A stretch of DNA of 64,000 nt from Cryptomeria japonica (GCF_030272615.1 NC_081406.1:237129922-237193921), one strand, 5' to 3'. Shown: positions 44,701 through 55,150, counted from the first letter of the stretch. Program-made: numbers and translations. The notes: generated from the letters alone by a model not told the origin.

Positions 44701-45015
44701 GTGGATATGCAGGAATTTGAGGATAGAATCAAGATCATCTTTCGCAAGGACGCAGATGTTACAGATGAGCAGTATGATCAGATGTTTGCCACCATGCTCC
44801 TGATTGATAGAACGAAGGAACTTGAACCTTCATGGGACGCGGCTCTTCTAGATGCATTCGATCAGGTTATCCACTTAGAGGAGAGTATGAAGAATCTTCC
44901 CGAGATTCCAATCACAGAAATCGAAGGAATCATGACAAAATTCATTACATATGCTAAGAAAGAGAATTGGAAAGGGAATAAGATTCTAGATGAAAGGTTG
45001 TTACAGATGACATGA
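41794..45015 (+). CDS. Large intact ORF of element 2, unknown function (1073 aa)
   Basis: Starts MATPKAGASTSRSALMKEDQ. Residues about 35-520 look globular (FHLPEHRDMIYKSIEGAR, PHAFYFEKWMFYFIQVIVQG, SFHMSSYVIYALIRSVEY). This layout recalls the plant-transposon-associated domain found in many plant retrotransposon ORFs, but the match is impressionistic. Residues about 578-595 are a Lys/Arg/Ser cluster (GSKRKERSKKKESSKKK) that could be a nuclear localisation signal. 600-770 is acidic and disordered, 773-797 is a short coiled coil (FEALKDKLREEMEKNRKLER), and 800-1073 is helical. No RT, integrase, protease, gag, zinc knuckle, transposase or helicase motif was found. The frame has no stop or frameshift over 3.2 kb inside a repeat-rich intron, suggesting a young insertion or a maintained protein. 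Absent from element 1. Confidence 0.75.
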   Translation: MATPKAGASTSRSALMKEDQKTEEVETKIVSKWSNIGDTNLGNFSTKKFREVPYIGKPSPVARRIIESGIIKAAGFPPAIQCHELMIECARHYNPQSRTIVSNEGNTLAYLSEEAISEAFHLPEHRDMIYKSIEGARSMYDDDPDACLSIINKNWLLKSRPRLSKIPNTPHRIDFQEEYRDLITMLNRVTGAPHAFYFEKWMFYFIQVIVQGKGTIHWARMISHCLDVQLRRLRATKSFHMSSYVIYALIRSVEYAGLPHRGMIGRGPGEVRACDSYAYLHHPPGKNYKLVNDTFTMNITRTLQGGIHNRLSQDAQEFIKRYGAWFIQFPKFTYIRVHGCPLPPYMLPRYPTDRIVLLEVTRQLAAYAKAFRHRHQNGVQVPIILGNSIEVCPNVLAMDDAERELALYSFSSFAWRNSFDPHGHLEETVGRRFRHEYQIEDFMMNLLDDLEVKRKMHSRLPLDFIKKCRIYRVADQAQDNGRHIQSSYDRESKTIRLDWNEPEVVDLDTLIAPVLSCTRRWVDIQHQKLREQGIAMSFTLEEKSAEGGASVSEGNPNPRNSGEGNLRCASEGNLHPRGSKRKERSKKKESSKKKQGANKDQAPGTSSRSENRTIQVEESMESMVQNDRQEEGQAQHVSSDGSLQDYELEEDNEMTSPPREEEMVHKEIQVQETRSNIPDWLKERLTKVIVVEDEDNAIDLESLVGRSHQVTEKKKATRMSKMIQDETGSRKLQIATPAADKYEGEILAEDYEIQTIELGPSTAEQTMDDATDTFEALKDKLREEMEKNRKLERERGAWRTYFSHINEPLGRQDPVRSPVQALPLQSINEAERFRNLVQCTCSWMDRSHTVAIEFVTRMMKIIHQAIQVLEIIHKLMTTVAAFAHTKDIVIPVLRVIRHTSRRILAQEKILEGDSHSLFQWSTLLHMKNVFFEDISVRCGQLEEVINPIQDRVFEVLRTILGRRIEVETDVDMQEFEDRIKIIFRKDADVTDEQYDQMFATMLLIDRTKELEPSWDAALLDAFDQVIHLEESMKNLPEIPITEIEGIMTKFITYAKKENWKGNKILDERLLQMT

Positions 45016-45199
45016 CATCTTATTTCTCATTGGTTGATACCTCCTAGGTTTTTGTGCCAAATTTAATATTTGGCTATGTATTTAATATTGTTCAGTAAAG
45101 AGGAGGTCATTTGTAACAAACCCTAATTAGGGTTTAGGTGTCATGATCTTGTCCGTTGATTTACTTTCAATCTGGACCTTTCATTGTAACTGGGGATGC

Positions 45200-45207
45200 T
45201 ATTTATA
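45200..45207 (+). promoter_or_regulatory. Second TATA-like site near the 3' end of element 2
   Basis: GATGCTATTTATACCCCC lies about 85 bp downstream of GTAACAAACCCTAATTAGGG. It is weaker than its counterpart in element 1 (CTATATAAG) but in the same place. Confidence 0.4.
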
Positions 45208-46108
45208 CCCCCATTTTTCATTTCATTTGAAAATAGTTAATAGTATAATAGAGGAATAGAGTAATAGTCAATAGTTGATGTAAGAGAGATTAGAGTTAGA
45301 AGCAATTTTATTTTGTAGCAAGATTGAGTTTTGAAGAGAGAAATTCAAGCAATTGTTGTACATGATGACTTGGAAATCAATAAAATATTGAAGTTATGGT
45401 GTTTTGTTGCAAATTTCTTGAGTTATCTTCATGGTTGTTTGATCTACTTGAATCGTGCTCAATCAAAGTAGTTTGTTAAGTTGAAAGACTAAGTATGAGA
45501 TTTGATATTTGGTAAGATTCGTAATCCAAACCACTAGCTTCTTGCTGATTGTAAGAGCGCCTTGCGTGGTCGACTGGAGAAAACTTTGAGTCCTTTAATC
45601 TTCAATCATTATTGTATTTTGGATATGTACCTTCGTAGTAGTGTCCTTGATCTTTGATGCATTGAGTATCATTTTATTACCTTAGAAGATCGCACTAATT
45701 TCAATTGAGTTGTTATCTTATGGCAAAATTGAAGTTGGTTGAATCTTGCCAAGTCTCGTCCATACTAAGTCATTCATAGGATTAGGCTAGATTAGACCTC
45801 TTTTAAACCCTACTCCTTTTGCTATTTTTGAAAGTTTCTTTAGTTTAGAAAATCTTTGAACTTTTGGAATACGTAAGGCCCCTTGGAGGAAACAGCAAAT
45901 CACATCATACCACCAAAAGCTTGTCCACACGTAGAGACCCTACTAAAAGAACCTTGGAGTCTACCTAACTGATCCTTTGTGCAGATCTTCAGCAGTTAGA
46001 GACTATTTTCTCAAGAGAGGATAAGATGCCTATTGGTATTTTATTCTGTGTATGATGGTGTATAAAATACACGTCAACAGGATATCAATTTAATTACAGG
46101 TAAATACC

Positions 46109-48896
46109 ATGGCTAGAACTAAAATTGGGCACTCAAAAGTTTCATCTTCTCCAACACGTAAAAGTAGGATGCCTCCTGCCAAGATATTTAATGATACAGT
46201 TATGAGCAGCTATCATCAGTATTGTTCTCTTCCTAAGATGATACATGAGCTCCTTTCCTTCACACAATTTATGGGTGTACCCAGAGCAGACGAAGATAAT
46301 TTGGTAGCTACAAGTTCAGAGCAGTGGCAAAGAAGGAAAGAAGAATCAAGGGTGCAGGAATCAGGAATGGTCACAGAACTTTCATTTAGGGGTAATATAC
46401 CTCTACATAAGAATGTTTTGGTGCCCTCAAGTTCCGATGAGTGGGACAAGAATATATGTTAGACATGTGGATTCAACTCAAGGAGACATTAGGACAGCTT
46501 TGGATAATGAATTGTCCTCACCTTTCGTGCAGGGGATTTCCCAAGAGGCAACTGATTTAGAGGTTAGCAATTCTGATTTTCATGACAGCAGTGAGGTACC
46601 TTTGCATCAGCTTGAGGTATCAATGCCTACACTTGTACAAGATGGTGCCAATGGGCTGTCACATGAAGGTATTCAAAATTCAGGTACCAATGATGCTTTG
46701 AGTGTTGAGAACTCATATCACGATGATTCTGATTTTATAGATCAGACCTTAGAATCCAGCCCAGTATGTTCTCTTAGTAGCACTGGACCCCAGGATCGTG
46801 AGCCAGTGGGTTGTGCGGACACATGGGATGCAGAAGAGAGTGATGACAGTGCATTTTCAGCAGTATCATCATTGACGAATGTGGTGTTCTCAGAGGCACA
46901 GAGCAGCAGTACTTTGGATGAGGTTGTATCCATGGCCGAGTGCATGCACGATGTTGACTACAGAGAGGTACAGGATACAGATACAACTTCTTTCCACAAT
47001 GTAGATTTTGAGTTTGTACAGTTACAGGAGAGCCAACATTCTCGGACTCCTCATCACCTGATTGAACAACTCAAGGTTGATGACAGGAGTATAGACACAG
47101 TTATTGAGCATTTCGATGTCGCTCACCAATTGTTGGCTACACATAGTTGGAGCACCCTCATGATTGATGAGCAGGGCAGTAGTGATTTTTCCTTACCAAA
47201 GTTTCATGCTCTTTATGGAGCCATTGGGATACTGATGCATGAGTATTTACAGTTAGTGGCTGACCGAGATTATCTCCTTCAAAGGGATTTTATTAGTTAT
47301 GGTGCTTTGTTGAGGGAAGAGGAGGAAGTTGATATCCTCTCTCAGGAGCTTGAGGCGACTGTTGTTGCATGGGAGGATACCCAGTTGTCCCTTCAAGAAG
47401 CGAACTCCAGATTGGAGGAGCTTTCAGATAGATTGAGAGTGGCACAAACATCATCAGCGACAGATACAGTACAGTGTTCTACTGTAACACTGCGAGATTC
47501 ACCAGAGAGTTGTGATTTGACTCACGATATTACTCCATCATTGTTTTCACAGGCGACTAGCAGTTTGTCAACTGGTTGGGAGTATGATACACCTGTTGAC
47601 TTGTTTCCTTCTCTGGAAAGCAAATCTTCTTTTACACCTCTTACAACTGACGAGGGAAACCAATATGTTTCACCGCAAAGCCACAGTGCTCGGTTGAGGT
47701 GTATTTTGGATTTTGGATCTCAGACATATGAGTTGTCTTCGGATTCATGGTTTGAGAGCAGTGGGAATGATGATGAGTTTGATGGACAAGATTATGACAC
47801 AAAGCCATTGAGTGAGCCTACGAGAGTCCATTTAGATTACCTCGCGAGGAGTGCACTTCATTTCTCTTTTAGTCCGATTGTAGATGATTGGATGGCTCGC
47901 AGATGTGAGTTGGTTCGGGACTTATACTATCCGTGTTGCGATAGTGCTCTCCCATCTTCAAAGGATAGAGTTATTGATTGCAAGCACCTGATCCAGCAGT
48001 TGGGGATGGATTGTTTGCGGGATCAGCAAACAATCAACCGTTATGATGAGCAGCGACTGTCAGAGTTTTTCGTCTCCTTGACACAGAGACTTCATCGAGG
48101 ATCATGGGGGAAGGATGATGCATGGATTAGCAGGTGTGTTGTTGTGGATGGTTATCACAGGTGTGAGAGTTTCATAGTGGCTGTAGAGAGACACGGTATC
48201 GAGGATGCCTCTTACTATCATTGTCTCTTCATGACAGATGGATGTGGATTTAGTTTTATTTGGGATCCAGGTGTTGATTCATTTGATACAACATCTTATA
48301 GGGATTATAGTATGTTGCTCCAGATATTAAGATTATATGGCACTTATATCAGAGGAGAGCAACAGGAGCAGTTTATGTCCTACAGGGGGTTTGTGTGGGA
48401 TCATGGTATAGACATGTTTAGTACCTTTGTTTCGTGGATCCTACATGGGTTGCTTCACTTCAGATGTATAGATGTAGTCGTGGGTGTACAGTGGTTGTTG
48501 ACACTTGGACGGTATGTTCGGAATTTCACGAGGATGGAGCTGGAGTTTACCCACTATCCATCTCAGTTTATCGAGCAGAGTGGGACGACTATTGATCCAC
48601 AGGTTGATTGTCATCAGATAGCTGACGTGGATGAGTTATGTGATGTTACTCCTAGTGAGTACTTTGAGCCAGTTGATGTGGCAGTTTCACCTGATTCTCT
48701 AGACAGGGTGATTGTTTCATTGCTGGTTGGTGATTACATATTTTTAGATGCCAGCCTAGACAATGATGATTTTAGTCAGTATTATATATTGTCTAGTGAG
48801 TTGGCATTAGATCTTCCGACACATCAGCAGCAGTGTGTGGCAGTTGTGTGTCACTTGTGTCAGATGGGGTCAGATCACAACATTCTTCTCTTGTGA
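46109..48896 (+). pseudogene. Element A ORF, unknown protein (about 930 codons, one frameshift)
   Basis: The ATG at 46109 opens MARTKIGHSKVSSSPTRKSR and runs to 46462. A frame change near 46445 joins DEWDKN to IYVRHVDSTQGD, and that frame stays open to 48896. The protein is Ser/Asp-rich and acidic, with one coiled-coil stretch (EEEEVDILSQELEATVVAWE, about 47310-47450) and a C-terminal half containing SWILHGLLHFRCIDVVVGV. No retroviral domain is recognisable. The last few residues come from the LTR of element B, so the natural C-terminus lies beyond the insertion, probably at 51341-51540. The start codon lies 25 bp after element 2. Confidence 0.6.
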
Positions 48897-50706
48897 CAGG
48901 TATGCTTTTTTGCTTTATGTGCCTCCATTCTTCTCTTGTGACAGGTATTTGCATGCAGGTGTTCTTGGGATCTCTGAAGTTGTATTTCCTCAACTTCTTC
49001 ATGGTATCAGAGCCTACATCTGCTGCTGCTTGTTCCTGATTTTTCAGAAGATTTTGTGGAGGAGGGTTTCAAGTTTTTTCGAAGTTTTTTATTGGATTTG
49101 GGGTATTTGTTTTGTTTTTTGATCATTTTGGGCTCAAATGGACCTCGCCGTTGAGCTCAGAATGCCCCAAAACCCCCATTTCCATATTAAATTTGTCAAT
49201 TTTTGACAAATTTGGGTTCTGAAATTTTTTCTTTGGTTTTGCCTTTTTTGGCACGAATTTCGAGAAATTCGTCAAAAAAACCATTTAAAAAATTCAGAGC
49301 AGTTTGGGCCAGAACAGATCTCACTGTTGGCTTCCAAAGGGCATTTCCATTCATTTTGATATATAATTCGTTCGACTTATTTTGGTGACAAGTGCATGTG
49401 GGCCATGATTTTTTTCATTGGCACGCTTTACGAGGCACAAAAATCCGTATGGCTGTACCTGCAAATGCGTCAGAAAATTTTCGTCAAAAACAAAAAAAAA
49501 AAAATTTCCCCTTTTTATGCCCAAAAAGAGGGGTTTTTTCTTTTGGCCATAACTTGGGCAAACGGAGTCGTTTTTTCGAAAACGAATAGGCGTCGGAAAG
49601 CTGGTTCCGAGCCGAACCTTGTCATGTTGGTAATTTTTTCCCATTTTTTTGTTTGACTGTGTTTTTTTCCAGTCAAAGTGGGGTCTCTTTTTTGCACTCC
49701 GAGAGCCATAGAATGAACATCCGAACTTCGTTTTTCGAAAACTTTATATCGTTGGAAAGATTGTTCTGTGCACTTTCCAACCATATGAGTTTTATTTCCA
49801 GATTCTGCTCCATGCATATTTTATTCAGTTTTTTGCTTTTCAACACTCTGGTGGATATCTTGGTTGTTTCAGGTCTTGGGATCTTTTCTCTGGGTAGGAT
49901 GTCTCTATTTTGGTTCTCGTTTCTATTTCCAGTCTTCTTATCATTGTAGCTTGTATTTATGCAAACGCACTGAGATAAAGTGCCATCATGCATTGTTTAC
50001 ATGGAATCTTGCACCTCTTGTGCCTTATTGTACATGCACTACTTATAAAGTGTCATGGGGGGTTGATGTTTGCCTTGTTTGCCATCTACCGTTGTCCAGT
50101 GAGTGTTCCTTCCACGACATTCGCCTCATGATGTGTGTCAAGTGAGTGTTCCTTCCACGACACCATGTACCTTCGATGTTCCTGGTTCATCGTCATGCAG
50201 TTCTTGTTGGCCGTTCTTTTCAGTGTACCTGTCCCTCTCCCTTTTCAGCATTATGGGGAGGTTTGTCCTATTGGTTCTAATGCTTCCTTGGTTCGATTGA
50301 TCACCTCTTCAGGCTTTGGTGTCTCATGCCATCTGTATCTTCGAGTTCAATTGTTTGCCTTTGTTTGCCATCTGATTCGAGTGGTGCCAATTGAGGGCAC
50401 TCATGCAAATTACAGTCTTCTCTACCTGGTCATGTTCTATTTCAGTGGAGGTTCTTCAGATCAGTAGTTACTCTTCGGCAGTGTTTGCAGCTATTTCCTG
50501 CTTCAGTGGTGTTCTTCTTGCTTTTCCATCTCTTTTTGGAGTAGTGTTTTTTTCTCTATTTCTCCAGTTCATAGAGAATTGGTTGTGATTGGGTACCTCA
50601 TCAAGCCTTGTTGTCGGGACCCAAATTTGCCTTCATCATGTAGTTGCATTTTTTGCTTCATGCATTTAGTATTTTAGCTACTCCCTAAGTTCATCTTAAG
50701 GGGGGG

Positions 50707-50935
50707 TGTTAGAGTTATCTTGTATTAGCTTTGATTATTAGTCTATTAAACTCTACGCTTAAGTTAAGCTTAGGCATTTAATAAATATTGTAGGTATTTA
50801 ATAATTATTCTAATTATTAAATACACATTATCCCTTTAGGGTTTCTTTAGGGTTGCACACCTTCAGGGTTTCTATTATCCTTTTATAAGGATTGTATTGT
50901 ACTTGTTCATTAAATTGATTCCCTTTCTGAATGAT
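50707..50935 (+). repeat. Element B forward LTR, truncated
   Basis: TGTTAGAGTTATCTTGTATT after a GGGGGG tract. It matches the inverted copy as far as CCCTTTCTGAATGATA and then stops. Confidence 0.75.
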
Positions 50936-51340
50936 AGAAGTTGAGGAAATACAACTTCAGAGATCCCAAGAACACCTGCATGCAAATACCTGTCACAAGA
51001 GAAGAATGGAGGCACATAAAGCAAAAAAGCATAAATGCTCTGAAGAAGAATGGAGGCACATAAAGCAAAAAAGCATAAATGCTCTGAAGAAGAAAATTAT
51101 CATTCAAAAAGGGAATCAATTTAATGAACAAGTACAATACAATCCTTATAAAAGGATAATAGAAACCCTAAAGGTGTGCAACCCTAAAGAAACCCTAAAG
51201 GGATAATGTGTATTTAATAATTAGAATAATTATTAAATACCTACAATATTTATTCAATGCCTAAGTTTAGCTTAAGCGTAGAGTTTAATAGGCTAATAAT
51301 TAAATAAATAATTATTAGCTAATACAAGATAACTCTAACA
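50936..51340 (-). repeat. Element B inverted LTR, near complete (about 405 bp)
   Basis: Its minus strand starts TGTTAGAGTTATCTTG and ends GTATTTCCTCAACTTCT. It contains two copies of a block with AGAGCATTTATGCTTTTTTG and TGTGCCTCCATTCTTC, a small tandem repeat that varies between LTR copies (compare 48893-48950). Confidence 0.8.
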
Positions 51341-51607
51341 AGCATTTATGGATATTTGATCTATGGAGATGATATAGTTTTCCATTGCTCACTTGAGGTA
51401 TTTAGCGGGAGCTATGCTTCGCTCTGGGACCCAGGCAGTGTTGATTTGACAACACAGGTGCTTCAGCGTTTTGAGGAGCCATTCCAGACCGGGTATTGCA
51501 TGTTGTTTATATCAGAGATGAGCAGCAGTTACATGCAATGATTTGTTTACGTCTTATTTGGGATGGTGGAGGATTGGTGTTTCAGTTGCTTGTGGGCAAG
51601 CAACTCC
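51341..51607 (+). pseudogene. 3' remainder of the element A ORF
   Basis: An open stretch, MIYGDDIVFHCSLEVFSGSY to MSSSYMQ (51356-51541), between element B and the polypurine tract of A. Its composition resembles the C-terminal part of the 46-49 kb ORF, so it is probably the tail severed by element B. Confidence 0.4.
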
Positions 51608-51620
51608 GAGAGGGGAGGAT

Positions 51621-53042
51621 TGTCATGTCCCCTTTCTAGAGTGGACATCAAAGACGGAGGAGTTGGCCTATCATTGGAGACTCGTAGGCTAGCAGAGGTT
51701 GATTGGGACTCATTCAGTGCATATAGTGACTGGATTTTGGCTTTACAAGCAGTTTGGAGCCAATTTGGAGCAGTTCCTAGATTTTAGGTGATATCCCTAA
51801 ATTTTAGGAGGTCGTGACAGTTCCCAGTCATGAGGTTATTCATGACCTTTCAGATGGTTTCAGTTTCAGGAGATTTGGGTGTGTTTCCTAGTTTCTAGGA
51901 GCATCCCTAGATTTTAGGGATGAGACTGCCAGTTGATCCATGATTTCCGACATCAGTCACAGACAGGTGACAGGTTCAGTTTCAAGCTTTTGGTGTGTTT
52001 CAAGCTTTCTATAGCTATTTGGGTTATATTTTTAATATATTTAAATATTTCCTAAGTTAGCGTTTTAATATTTTAAATGAGGCTATGACTATAGCCATTT
52101 CGGAGTAATAAGGGGTTTTTGGCTTCATCTGGATTCATATGCCCATGTGTTATAGCTCGTTGGAAAGGTCTTGAACTTTTCTAAATGATTTTCACTTGCC
52201 AAGGTCCTTTTGGCGCTTGGAGTTATTTTATATTGAAAAAGTGGTGTTTTTTCTATACTTGGGCACCCAATATTGGGAAATATGACTTTATATTAAAGCG
52301 CACTTTTCATATATCTTTAGGGTTCGATTTGGAAGGAAAGAGATATAAGGAGAAGGAAACCTAATTTCTCATTATCTTTTACATATTGAAAACTTGTTTG
52401 GTGCAATAATGCTCTGGTAGAGCAATTCTTCAATCTGGGACGCAAACCCCATGATTGGTACTAGCTGGGACGTAGCCCTCAGCTATTGATTGGCAGTGGA
52501 TTCTTTTGGCATTGGCATTATTGGTCAGAGTGTATGCGCTATTCCTTGTGGAGATTCAGATTGCTTGGTGAGGGTTTCAGCAAGGTGGTTGAATTTCCCA
52601 GCTGGGGTGTGATTGTTTCAGCTTGATGCCACGATTACAGCAGGTACACTTTACGCTGGAAGTGGTGAAGACTTTCATTCAGCCATAGCTGGTGTTCTTG
52701 GTTTGTGTTCATCATCTACCCTTCAATTGGTGCCATTATTGGATGTAAGCACATCCCCAGTGTGCAGGGAATAATCTGGATATTATAAATCAGAAATCTG
52801 CCTGGTCCGATTTGTATCAATTCTGATTTAATTGAATGTTCTTACTTGTTTCAGCTTCCTTCCTTATTTGTTGTTCTTTATTCATTACTTGCTTATATAT
52901 TCAAAAAAATACAAAAAGAAACCAAACATTCTGCAACTTCTCTCTATTCTGTAAGACCATCAGCAAAATCACAGGAAAAATATAGTTTATTATTTTAAAA
53001 ATTACAGCGGATCAGCAAGGGGATCCATCAGGGATCTTTTCA
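51621..53042 (+). repeat. Element A 3' LTR
   Basis: TGTCATGTCCCC after the polypurine tract GAGAGGGGAGGA. The right end is ATCTTTTCA, one T more than in the 5' LTR. The last bases also match the start of the duplicated LINE segment (TTTTCAGACC), so the exact boundary is ambiguous by about 6 bp (53036-53042). Confidence 0.85.
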
Positions 53043-55150
53043 GACCTCAAGGGGAATTAGACAAGGGGGGCCCATCTCCCCCTTTCTATTTATTATTATG
53101 ACAGAGGTTCTTGGAAGATATATTTCAGAGAAAGGGAATGAAGGCCAGTGGAGAAGAGTGAAGATTGCTAGAGGGATAGAAGTAACCACACATCTTCAAT
53201 TCGCAAACGATACATTACTAATGGGAGAAACCTCATTCGGAAAAGCCCGATGTATGAAAGCTACTCTGGATGATTATAGTTGTGTTTATGGTCAAAGAAT
53301 AAACTGGAAGAAATCAGAAATTTTCTTCTTCAATACTAAATTGGAGAAGCAACGAGAAATTGCAAAAATCCTAGGGATCAAGCCTGGCTCTTTGCCAGGT
53401 AAATGCTTGGGCATCTCACTCTTTGTTGGAACCTAGTGGACAGCTACCGTAGCAAAATGGATGGATGGAAAAGCAAGTGGCTTACCTCTGTAGGGCATAT
53501 GCTAATGTTGAAGTCAGTTATTTCTGCCATGCCAATCTTTTTAATGATGTGTCTTAAAATCCTATCCAAGATTCTCAAGGTGATTGAACAAAAAATGTGA
53601 AAATTCTTTTGGAATGGCAACCATGATCAGGACAAGATTCCTTTGCTGGCATTGGCTAAAATTTGTCAACCAAAGCAAGAAGGAGGCGCTGGTTTAAGAA
53701 GTTGGCAGGTAATGAATGATGCAATGGGGGCAAAACTCATATAGAGTATGTATAGCAACCCAAATCAGAAATGGATCAAGATTCTAAGAGCAAAATACTT
53801 TGATTGTCATTTAAAAGAAAGAATTTTGACCATTAAGAATTCCCCACAAAGTTCAGCAGTCTAGAACTTTATGACTTCTTGCCGACCTGTAATAGTTGAT
53901 CACATCACATTGCATTTGGGTGATGGACAGTCTGTAAGCTTTGGGATGATTCCTAGGAGGGTTATCAGGTTTTGGGTGAGGAAGCCAAATTCAATTATTT
54001 AAAACAAATAACCAAAGATCGATGGGGATCCAAGGTGGTGGACTTTATGGAAAAAATAATGGTGGATGGTAGAGATGAATGGAGGTGGAAGTCAATTGGA
54101 GAGTTAAGCCTGGATAGAGATAAGACTAAGCTGCTTCAAAAAATTCTTTCAAACAGGAAAGTTCTCCTCTTGGGAAGTCAAGATGAAATCATTTGGTGTG
54201 GATCACAACAAGGTAAATACTTGGTCAAGATTGGATATAAAATATTGGAATCTATATTGTCTGAGGAGGATTGGCCATATAATTTATGCTGGAACAAAAA
54301 CTGTTTGCTCAAAGCGGGATCATTCTCCTGTTTGGCACTAAGGGCAAAATACTTACGAGAAAAATGCTTAAAAGAATTGGATTTTTGGGTCCATTCAAAT
54401 GTGTTTTGTGTAATAAAAGCGAAGAAACTCTCGATCACCTCTTTCTACATTGTGACTTCGCTAATAATTGTTGGAGATCTGTTACAAAGAATCTTGGCTG
54501 GCAACTTCCATTCCCTTCAACTTTGAGAGAGTTGTTCCAAAGCTGGTATAGATCACAAGGTCTACATTTTCTAGCATATGGCAAGTCTACCAATCCACCT
54601 TGATTTGGGAAATATGGAAAGAACGTAAGACATATTTTCCAAGACAAGATGGAACCTTTGTCTTAAAAAATGGGAGAATTGAAAATGCCATTTCGAAGCT
54701 GGTAAGTGTTGTTGTAGCATAGATTAACCCGACTAAGGTTCCTTTTAGTCAAGAGGATAGAATGATCCAATCCAAATGGCTTTAAATTAGATTTCTGCCT
54801 ATTACTGGGCCTACCTGGGTTAATCTAGAAGTAAAGGAAAACAAAGTTGTTGAATGGATCAAACTAGTAGAGGGATCGATCAAGGTAAACTTCGATGAAG
54901 TTTAACCCGGGTACGTCAAGGGCAAGATATGTAGCACGGGAATGGGCTGGCAGTATCATCACGATGGGAGCCAAGAAGTTGACGTAAGGATTGCACGATG
55001 AGGCTGAAGCACAAGCAGCATTATTGGTCGTCAAAATGGAAAAAAAAATTACCATTTCAAGACGACACTTGGAGGGAGACTCTTTAATAACTATAAATAC
55101 AATAAGAAAAGAGGAAGCTATAGCATGGAAATTGAATAAGTATATAAAAA
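53037..55150 (+). pseudogene. LINE ORF2, right part: RT end, zf-RVT and RNase H
   Basis: Begins with the duplicated 193 bp, including GIRQGG...ISPFLF and LQFANDT. Then INWKKSEIFFFNT, GWKSKWLTSVGHMLMLKSVI, GGAGLRSWQVMNDAMGAKL, a zf-RVT segment (CVLCNKSEETLDHLFLHC) at about 54390-54460, and an RNase H relic at 54860-55130 (VEGSIKVNFDEV, DEAEAQAALLVVK, LEGDSLITINTI). Multiple frame breaks. The 3' UTR continues to 55990 and ends in an A-rich tract. Confidence 0.8.

Larger units (their letters stand above)
38549..46079 (+). mobile_element. TG...CA family element 2, carrying a 1073-codon ORF
   Basis: Begins TGTTGTGACCATTTCACACA and ends AAAATACACGTCAACA, with a perfect 5-bp target duplication GGATA at 38544-38548 and 46080-46084. 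It interrupts the leader of element A. Order: 5' hairpins, 13-copy palindrome array, TATA box, probable leader intron, large ORF, then a roughly 970-bp 3' section shared with element 1. No internal direct repeat that could be an LTR pair, no primer-binding site and no RT or transposase domain are visible. It is either a solo giant LTR or a new kind of element. Confidence 0.85.
48898..51340 (+). mobile_element. Small non-autonomous LTR element B with an inverted second LTR
   Basis: A truncated LTR end (to CTTCTTCA at 49001) is followed directly by TGGTATCAGAGCC (49002). About 1.7 kb of internal sequence without a coding domain follows, then a G-rich polypurine tract (ending 50706) and an LTR starting TGTTAGAGTTATC at 50707. 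That forward LTR is cut after about 225 bp and continues into a nearly complete LTR in the opposite orientation (about 50936-51340), ending AACTCTAACA. The internal part is rich in T and simple sequence. The ORFs in it resemble nothing known. Confidence 0.7.
36786..53042 (+). mobile_element. LTR retrotransposon A (non-autonomous, no pol), with two nested insertions
   Basis: Two 1.42-kb LTRs (36786-38205 and 51621-53042) flank an internal region with an initiator-Met primer-binding site (TGGTATCAGAGCC at 38207) and a polypurine tract (GAGAGGGGAGGA ending at 51619). Once element 2 (38549-46079) and the inverted-LTR element B (about 48.9-51.34 kb) are removed, the internal part is about 3.5 kb with one long ORF and no recognisable gag, protease, RT or integrase. 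It inserted in the LINE RT, with an unusual 193-bp flanking duplication. Confidence 0.85.

Noticed and set aside
46742-46986. Minus-strand ORFs within the element A ORF
   Set aside because: Shadows of the 827-codon frame.
49203-49993. Several overlapping ORFs on both strands in element B
   Set aside because: T-rich, low-complexity internal sequence with open frames on both strands. No frame has coding character.
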